From Streptomyces prunicolor NBRC 13075 (GTDB lineage Bacteria > Actinomycetota > Actinomycetes > Streptomycetales > Streptomycetaceae), in assembly GCF_000367365.1 (NCBI RefSeq), contig NZ_BARF01000039.1, positions 1 to 64,000 of the forward strand: a stretch of 64,000 bases of DNA. The letters are read 5' to 3'. Positions 58,788 through 64,000 of this stretch are shown piece after piece. A model generated the notes under the pieces. The model was not told the origin of the DNA and did no database searches. It was given only the letters and a program-made list of their open reading frames with translations. Every line of letters begins with the position of its first letter. Within the stretch, counting starts at the first letter, position 1. The position numbers were made by a program, and so were the translations under genes.

Positions 58788-60161
58788 TCACACCTCCATG
58801 CCGCCGGCGCCTCCCCCGCTGTCCTCGCCGCCGTCGTTCTCGTCGTACGCGGGAGGGGTCGTGGCGAGCCCCAGAGCCTTGCGGGCGGTGACCGACTTCT
58901 GGGGGTCGATCAGGTCGGCGCCCTTGTCGTAGTGCGCGTAGAACTCGTCGGCGTCGGACGCCTTCGCCGCCTTCGCCCACTCCTTCTGCGCCGTCCGCAG
59001 ATCCTTGACCAGGGCCGCGACCGGTTCGGCGGAGGCGCCGGACCACTCATGGCCGTCGAGCAGATCGGCCTGCTGGGTCAGCGCGGTCGAGACCCGGCCC
59101 GCCCAGGCCTTGTGCCCCGGCAGGTCGTCCTCGACGTACTGCGCGTCCGGTGCCGTGTCCAGCGCCGCGTTGAGGACGTGGGCCGCCTTCAGATACGCGA
59201 CCTGGTCGGAGTCGAGGTTCGTGGCGTCGTTGCGCAGCGAACCGCCGGGCAGGCTCGCCTCCTCGTCGGTGTTGCCGAACACGCAGGTGATCTCGCGGTC
59301 GCCCAGGCTCCAGCTCTGCGAGGTCGGGGTGACGTAGTAGATGTCCACGTCGTCGGGTACGGCCCAGCCGTCCATGGCGTAGGCGTCCTGGAGCGCGTAG
59401 CACTTGTCGTCGGCGGTGGCGGTGACCTTCTTGTCCCCCGGATACGAGCCGCTGCCCATCCGTACGACGGCGAACACCTCCCCGTCGTGCTCGCCGTCGC
59501 AGGACACCACGTCGAAGTCGTACGTCATGCCCTCCAGCGAACCGCTGGGCGCGTCGAAGCACTCGCCCTTCACCGGGGAGGCGCTCGCGTTGTTCCGCGC
59601 GCTGTCCTTGACCTCGTCCCAGAACCCGGTCGCCGCGCCGGTCACCCCGAGCACCCCCACCACCAGCCCGAACGCCGACAGCACGATGCCGGTCGCCGCC
59701 ATGCTCCGCCCGCGCTCGCCCCGCTTCTTGATCTGGTTCAGCGCGATCAGCCCGAGGACGAGACCGACACCCGGCACGCAGCACAGGATCCCGAGCACGA
59801 GCGCGGCGACGGACATGCCGTTGAGGGGCGCGGGGTTGTTGTACGGGGTGTAGCCCTGGGACCAGGTCTGGTAGGGCTGGGGGCCGTAGGGGCTCGGGGG
59901 ACCCGGAGGGGTCTGCACGCCCTGGGGGTACGGGGCGTAGGGGCTCTGCGGCTGTGCGCCGTACGGGAGTTGGGGCGGAGGCTGCGCGCCGTAGGGGGTC
60001 TGCGGGGGCGGGGCGTACGGGTCCGCCGACGGCGGGGCGTACGGGTCCTGCTGCGGTGGGGCGTAGGGGTTGTACGGGGTGGATGCCTGCGGGGAGGGAG
60101 CCGGGACCGGGGGCTGGTCCTGGGGACCTTCGGGACCCTGAGGGGGCGGGGGTATGGACAC
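58788..60161 (-). CDS. DUF4190/septum-formation-like membrane protein
   Basis: 457 aa. The N-terminal ~110 residues are Pro/Tyr/Gln-rich (PYAPPQQDPYAPPSADPYAP). A DUF4190 unit with two helices (MSVAALVLGILCCVPGVGLV and GIVLSAFGLVVGVLGVTGA) follows. The exported remainder has the septum-formation signature (CFDAPSG, VSCDGEHDGEVFAVV, KCYALQDAYAMD) and ends Gly-rich. GTG 60161 has AGGAGC. Divergent from the serpin-like gene. Confidence 0.85.
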   Translation of the reverse strand: MSIPPPPQGPEGPQDQPPVPAPSPQASTPYNPYAPPQQDPYAPPSADPYAPPPQTPYGAQPPPQLPYGAQPQSPYAPYPQGVQTPPGPPSPYGPQPYQTWSQGYTPYNNPAPLNGMSVAALVLGILCCVPGVGLVLGLIALNQIKKRGERGRSMAATGIVLSAFGLVVGVLGVTGAATGFWDEVKDSARNNASASPVKGECFDAPSGSLEGMTYDFDVVSCDGEHDGEVFAVVRMGSGSYPGDKKVTATADDKCYALQDAYAMDGWAVPDDVDIYYVTPTSQSWSLGDREITCVFGNTDEEASLPGGSLRNDATNLDSDQVAYLKAAHVLNAALDTAPDAQYVEDDLPGHKAWAGRVSTALTQQADLLDGHEWSGASAEPVAALVKDLRTAQKEWAKAAKASDADEFYAHYDKGADLIDPQKSVTARKALGLATTPPAYDENDGGEDSGGGAGGMEV

Positions 60162-60275
60162 GGGTACCGTGCTCCTGGTTCAGGCGGGGATCTCCGGGGG
60201 GAGAGCTGGAGATCTTCAGATGCGGAACTGACGTACGACTTGGCGCATGGTAAGCGCGAGGTGAGCGGGGGTGGA

Positions 60276-61466
60276 ATGCGGGTTACACGAGCGACCGTGC
60301 GGGCGGTGAACGCGCTGACGGCGCGGTGGGCGGGGGCGGTCGACGGGGGCACGGTGTTCTCGGCGGCCGGGGTGTGGCCGTTGCTGGCCCTGCTGGCGGA
60401 CGGTGCCGGGGGTGCGGCGCGGGCGGAGCTGGCGGACGCGGTGCGGCTGCCCACCGGCCAAGCTGCCGCCGCCGCACGGGAGTTGCTGGGCGGGCTCGCG
60501 GCGATGCGGGGTGTGGACTCGGCGCTCGGGTTGTGGACGAAGCGGACGCTGGAGGTGCGGGAGGCGTGGGCGGCGGGGCTGCCGGCCGAGGCGCACGGGG
60601 TGCTCACGGGAGACCTCGGGGCGGACCGCGCGACCCTGGACGCGTGGGCGTCGAAGCGGACCGGCGGGCTGATCGAGCGGATGCCGGTGGCGCTGACGGA
60701 CGACACCGAACTGGTGCTGGCGAGCGCGCTGGCCCTGCGCACGGAGTGGCTGCGGCCGTTCGACGAGACACCGATGGAGAGCCTGTACTGGAGCGACCGG
60801 GTCCCGCTCGGCCTGTTCCGCAGCACCGCCCTCCTGGACCGGATCGGCGTGGCGGACACACCGGACGGCCATGTCACCCGGCTGAAGGTCCTCGGCAAGT
60901 CGGCGATCGACGTCCATCTCCTGCTCGGGGAGGAGGGGATGACGTCCGGGCAGGTGCTGGGCGCGGGCGTGGGGATCCTGGACGGCCGTCATCCCGTAGT
61001 ACCCGGAGACCGACTCCCTTACGGCGACCCGGGCCCGGGCCTGCGCGTGGAGAAGGAACGCTGCACGAGCCCACAACCACCCTCGCTCGACGTGACGACC
61101 GTGGCGTACGACATGCGTGCGCGGCACGATCTCCTGCGCCTGCACCGCCTGTTCGGCCTCACGACGGCGCGGGACGCCTCGCGGGGGCACTTTCCCGGGA
61201 TCAGCGGGTTCCCGCTGGCGATCGGGTCGGCCGAGCAGTCCACGACGGCGAGATTCGGCGCACGCGGCTTTCGCGCGGCGGCGGTGACGGCCTTCGCCGC
61301 CATCCCCGGCGGTGCCCCGCCCGACCTCCGCTACGTCACCACCACCATCACCGCCCGCTTCGACCGCCCCTTCGCGTTCCTCGCCCTGCACCGTCACTCA
61401 CGGCTGGTGCTGGCGGCGGGGTGGGTCACGGAACCGGAGTTGTACCCCGAGGAGGACTGGGACTGA
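60276..61466 (+). CDS. Serpin-like protein A
   Basis: 396 aa. Serpin hallmarks: NALTARWAGA...GTVFSAAGVWPLLALLADGA, and the C-terminal FDRPFAFLALHR. The reactive-loop hinge normally rich in small residues reads GARGFRAAAVTAFA, so inhibition is uncertain. No signal peptide, hence cytosolic. ATG 60276 after GGGGGTGG. Paralogue of the next gene. Confidence 0.82.
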   Translation: MRVTRATVRAVNALTARWAGAVDGGTVFSAAGVWPLLALLADGAGGAARAELADAVRLPTGQAAAAARELLGGLAAMRGVDSALGLWTKRTLEVREAWAAGLPAEAHGVLTGDLGADRATLDAWASKRTGGLIERMPVALTDDTELVLASALALRTEWLRPFDETPMESLYWSDRVPLGLFRSTALLDRIGVADTPDGHVTRLKVLGKSAIDVHLLLGEEGMTSGQVLGAGVGILDGRHPVVPGDRLPYGDPGPGLRVEKERCTSPQPPSLDVTTVAYDMRARHDLLRLHRLFGLTTARDASRGHFPGISGFPLAIGSAEQSTTARFGARGFRAAAVTAFAAIPGGAPPDLRYVTTTITARFDRPFAFLALHRHSRLVLAAGWVTEPELYPEEDWD

Positions 61467-61471
61467 TCGTC

Positions 61472-61510
61472 GGGGCTGAGCACCGGGGCTGAGCACCGGG
61501 GCTGAGCACC
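61472..61510. repeat. 13-bp tandem repeat after serpin A stop
   Basis: Three exact copies of GGGGCTGAGCACC, starting five bases after the TGA of the upstream serpin-like gene and ending with GGGG. It lies 45 bases before the putative start of the second serpin-like gene. Confidence 0.93.
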
Positions 61511-61555
61511 GGGGACGGCGCGGCCGACGATAGCCTTCCCGTACGCGATCTTGCG

Positions 61556-62824
61556 GTGGCGCGGTCTTGTGTCACGGAACTCACGGGGGCGGAATTGGGA
61601 GCGGTGCAGGGAACGGCGGTCGGCGGCACGGCAGTTGACGGTGCGGCGCTCGGGGGCGCGGTCGAGGCGGCCAATCGGCTGACGGCGCGTTGGGCGGGCT
61701 CGGTGTCCGACGGCACGGTGTTCTCGGCGGCCGGGGTGTGGCCGTTGCTCGCGTTCCTCGCCGACGGGGCGTCCGGCGCCGCGCGGGCGGAGCTGGCGGA
61801 CGCGGTGGGCATGCCCGCCGACCAAGCTGCCGCCGCCGCACGGGAGTTGCTGGCCCGGATGGCGTCGATGCCCGGTCTGAACTCCGCGCTCGGACTGTGG
61901 ACCAGGCGCGAACTGCCCCTACGGGAGGAGTGGCGGGCCGGGCTGCCGGCGGACACGCACGGTGTGCTCACCGAAGATCTCCCCGCCTCCCAGCACGCGT
62001 TGGACGCCTGGGCCGCCGAGCGGACGGACGGGCTGATCGAGCGGATGCCGGTCACCTTGGACGAGGACGTGCTCATGGTCCTGGCGAGCGCGCTCGCGCT
62101 CCGTACCGAATGGCCGCGCCCGTTCAGCGAGTTGAGGCTCCGCCCGGACACCGGCCCTTGGCAGGGACGGCAGTTGGTGGGCCTGCACCGCACCGGCGTA
62201 CGCCTCGACCGGGCCGGCGTGACAAGCGGCCCGCACGGTCACGTCACCGAGCTCAAGGTCCCCGGCGACAACGGGATCGACGTCCACCTGCTGCTCGGCG
62301 AACCGCGCATGACCCCAGGTCGGGTGCTGGGCACGGGAGTTGACGTACTGGCCGGCCGACTGACCGTGGTACCGAGCGGCCAACTCCCGTACGGGGACGT
62401 GGGACCGGGCCTGCGCGTCGAGCAACAGCCGTGTGCCACACCGCGACCGCCGGAGCTGGCCGTGACGACGGTGGCGTACGACATGCGGGCGCGGCACGAT
62501 CTCCGGGGCCTGCACGGCCTGTTCGGGCTCACCACGGCGATGGACAGCACGGACGGCCACTTCCCCGGCATCAGCCCGACCCCGCTGGCCATCGGGCAGG
62601 CCGAACAGTCCGCGGTGGCGCGGTTCGGCGCGCTCGGCTTCCGTGCGGGCGCGGTGACCGCGATCGCGCCCGGCTACGGCGGCGCCGCGCCCCGACTCCG
62701 CCACATGACCACCGTCGTCACCGCCCAATTCGACCGCCCCTTCGGCTTCCTGGCCGTACACCGGGAGTCGGGCCTGGTCCTGACGGCGGGCTGGGTCACC
62801 GATCCGACCCCCTACGGGAGGTAG
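61556..62824 (+). CDS. Serpin-like protein B
   Basis: 422 aa, tandem paralogue of serpin A: RLTARWAGSVSDGTVFSAAG, FDRPFGFLAVHRESGLVLTA. It has a ~36-residue Ala/Gly-rich N-terminal extension. The hinge reads GALGFRAGAVTAIAPG. GTG 61556 is the most upstream start but lacks a clear ribosome site, so the true start may be a few dozen codons later. Confidence 0.78.
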   Translation: MARSCVTELTGAELGAVQGTAVGGTAVDGAALGGAVEAANRLTARWAGSVSDGTVFSAAGVWPLLAFLADGASGAARAELADAVGMPADQAAAAARELLARMASMPGLNSALGLWTRRELPLREEWRAGLPADTHGVLTEDLPASQHALDAWAAERTDGLIERMPVTLDEDVLMVLASALALRTEWPRPFSELRLRPDTGPWQGRQLVGLHRTGVRLDRAGVTSGPHGHVTELKVPGDNGIDVHLLLGEPRMTPGRVLGTGVDVLAGRLTVVPSGQLPYGDVGPGLRVEQQPCATPRPPELAVTTVAYDMRARHDLRGLHGLFGLTTAMDSTDGHFPGISPTPLAIGQAEQSAVARFGALGFRAGAVTAIAPGYGGAAPRLRHMTTVVTAQFDRPFGFLAVHRESGLVLTAGWVTDPTPYGR

Positions 62825-62910
62825 GGGACCCGGGGCCGGTTGCGCTCCGTACGTGGTAATCCCCCGCGCGCTTCCCACCCTCGCCGCGCGGGGCAGCCCA
62901 TCGTCGAACG

Positions 62911-64000
62911 GTGCCCAAACCCACCCGCCTGCTGCTCCCGCTCCTCGCCGCCGCCCTGCTCCTCCCCCTTCCCCTCTCTCCGGCGTCGGCCGCACCCCGC
63001 CCCCATCCCCGTGCCGACTGCGGCGCGCGCGGCTGGTCGCCCTCGGCCACCCGCATCGACCCGGCCGACACGTACCACCCCTACGTCGGCAACGGCTATC
63101 TCGGCGCCCGCGTACCGCCCTCCGGTGCGGGCTACGCCGCCTCCGGCGAGAAGACCGGCTGGCCGCTCTACACCCCGCGCTACGACGGCGCGTTCGTCTC
63201 CGGCCTCTACGCCCGGGGCCCCGCGAACACCGCCGGCCGCGAAGCCCTCGCCGCGCTCCCGAACTGGACCGGCCTCGACGTCACGACGGGCACCGAGACC
63301 TACGGCGGCGCCGACACCGGCCGGGTCAGCCACTACCGCCAGACGCTCGACCTCCGCTGCGGCTACGTCCGTACGTCCCTCACCTGGACCACGAAGGACG
63401 GCCGCCGCACCGACCTGGTCTACGACGTCCTCGCCGCCCGCGACGCCCCGCACACCGGCGCCGTACGGCTGCGCGTGACCCCGCACTGGGACGGCGAACT
63501 CACCCTCACCGACCGCCTCGACGGCCGTGGCGCACGGCGCGTCACACAGACGGACGGCGGCCCGGTCGGCGATCGCACCATCGGCGTGGCGTTCCGCACG
63601 GACGGGACGCATGTCGACGGGGCCGTCGCGTCCGTGCTGGATGCCCCCGGACGTATCCAACAGGCCGATAGGCAGGGAGGGTTGAGTGCCAGTCAGGCAG
63701 CCACCCTCCCCGTCCGTTCCGGTCGTAGCTACACCGCCACCAAGTACGTCGGCGTCGACACCGCCCTCACCTCCCGCGACCCGCGTTCCGCCGCGCAGGA
63801 CGCCGCCGGGCGGGCCGCGGGGCGCGGGTGGGACGCGCTGCTGGCCGCGCACACCGCCGCGTGGCGGGCGCTGTGGTCGTCCGACATCGAGGTGCCGGGC
63901 CATCCGGATCTGCAACTCTGGGCCCGTTCCGCCCAGTACGGGCTGCTGTCCGCGCTGCGCCCCGGCGCCCAAAACAGCATCGCGCCCGCCGGTCTGACCA
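62911..64000 (+). CDS. Secreted GH65-like glycoside hydrolase, partial
   Basis: 363 codons seen; the gene runs off the window end. GTG 62911 starts a signal peptide (LLLPLLAAALLLPLPLSPAS, cleavage after ASA). The mature N-terminus has YHPYVGNGYLGARVPPSG, the entry motif of family 65 phosphorylases/trehalases, then GLYARGP and LQLWARSAQYGLLSALRPG from the (alpha/alpha)6 region. The catalytic residue lies beyond the window. Probably acts on alpha-linked disaccharides outside the cell. Confidence 0.85.
   Translation, partial: MPKPTRLLLPLLAAALLLPLPLSPASAAPRPHPRADCGARGWSPSATRIDPADTYHPYVGNGYLGARVPPSGAGYAASGEKTGWPLYTPRYDGAFVSGLYARGPANTAGREALAALPNWTGLDVTTGTETYGGADTGRVSHYRQTLDLRCGYVRTSLTWTTKDGRRTDLVYDVLAARDAPHTGAVRLRVTPHWDGELTLTDRLDGRGARRVTQTDGGPVGDRTIGVAFRTDGTHVDGAVASVLDAPGRIQQADRQGGLSASQAATLPVRSGRSYTATKYVGVDTALTSRDPRSAAQDAAGRAAGRGWDALLAAHTAAWRALWSSDIEVPGHPDLQLWARSAQYGLLSALRPGAQNSIAPAGLT

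Overview
The window is high-GC DNA with dense, strongly GC3-biased coding, frequent GTG/TTG starts, ATGA/GTGA overlaps and several Streptomyces-lineage hallmarks: mycothiol biosynthesis (mshB), a WhiJ/AbaA-type XRE-DUF397-RsbW cassette, BldK-like oligopeptide permeases, SpoIIE/PAS phosphatases and small secreted proteins. It is best read as a chromosomal core-region segment of a Streptomyces. The gene set (bldK-like operons, typA, second succinate dehydrogenase, mshB, dapC) resembles a conserved Streptomyces neighbourhood. No rRNA, tRNA, CRISPR array, insertion sequence or integrase was seen.

Layout. 0-3.6 kb: dapC (lysine/DAP synthesis), fdxA ferredoxin, a GNAT acetyltransferase and a SirB1/transglutaminase-like protein. 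3.7-7.3 kb: a four-gene minus-strand operon of ABC-2 exporter ATPase and permease, sensor kinase and NarL-type regulator, with a duplicated palindromic operator upstream. 7.4-12.5 kb: a glycine/proline-rich membrane protein with a cell-wall-binding tail, a DUF6113-like membrane protein, mshB, a possible tiny coupled ORF and a HTH protein. 12.7-14.5 kb: RsbW-like ATPase diverging from an XRE/DUF5753 regulator and DUF397 partner. 14.5-18.1 kb: maleylpyruvate-isomerase-like protein, tiny membrane protein and an S9 peptidase.

18.2-37.0 kb: three complete five-gene oligopeptide ABC transporters (binding protein, two permeases, two ATPases). Two are paralogous minus-strand BldK/Opp-type operons. 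A divergent plus-strand operon sits between them, with a membrane-anchored binding protein and a DasR-like site upstream. Two small secreted proteins with a shared Ser/Thr-rich segment (24.4 kb and 38.2 kb) flank this block.

39-48.3 kb: typA, two lipoproteins (one a family-5 solute-binding protein with charged inserts), then a succinate dehydrogenase/fumarate reductase operon. 48.2-53.2 kb: a 21-bp tandem repeat, a decayed SUKH gene, a phosphotransferase, a small membrane protein, a membrane-anchored glycosidase-like protein and a TPM-family-related coiled-coil protein. 53.2-64 kb: PAS/GAF/SpoIIE/HATPase phosphatase, RsbW-like ATPase, NUDIX hydrolase, SPOR-like protein, GntR/UTRA regulator, DUF4190/septum-formation-like protein, two tandem serpin-like proteins and a GH65 enzyme cut by the window end.

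The most unusual structural theme is short tandem repeats at gene 3' ends. In sdhB, the TPM-like gene and the SpoIIE gene the stop codon lies inside a repeat unit; the gntR and first serpin genes have arrays directly after the stop. These may be sites of slippage that generate or protect alternative C-termini.
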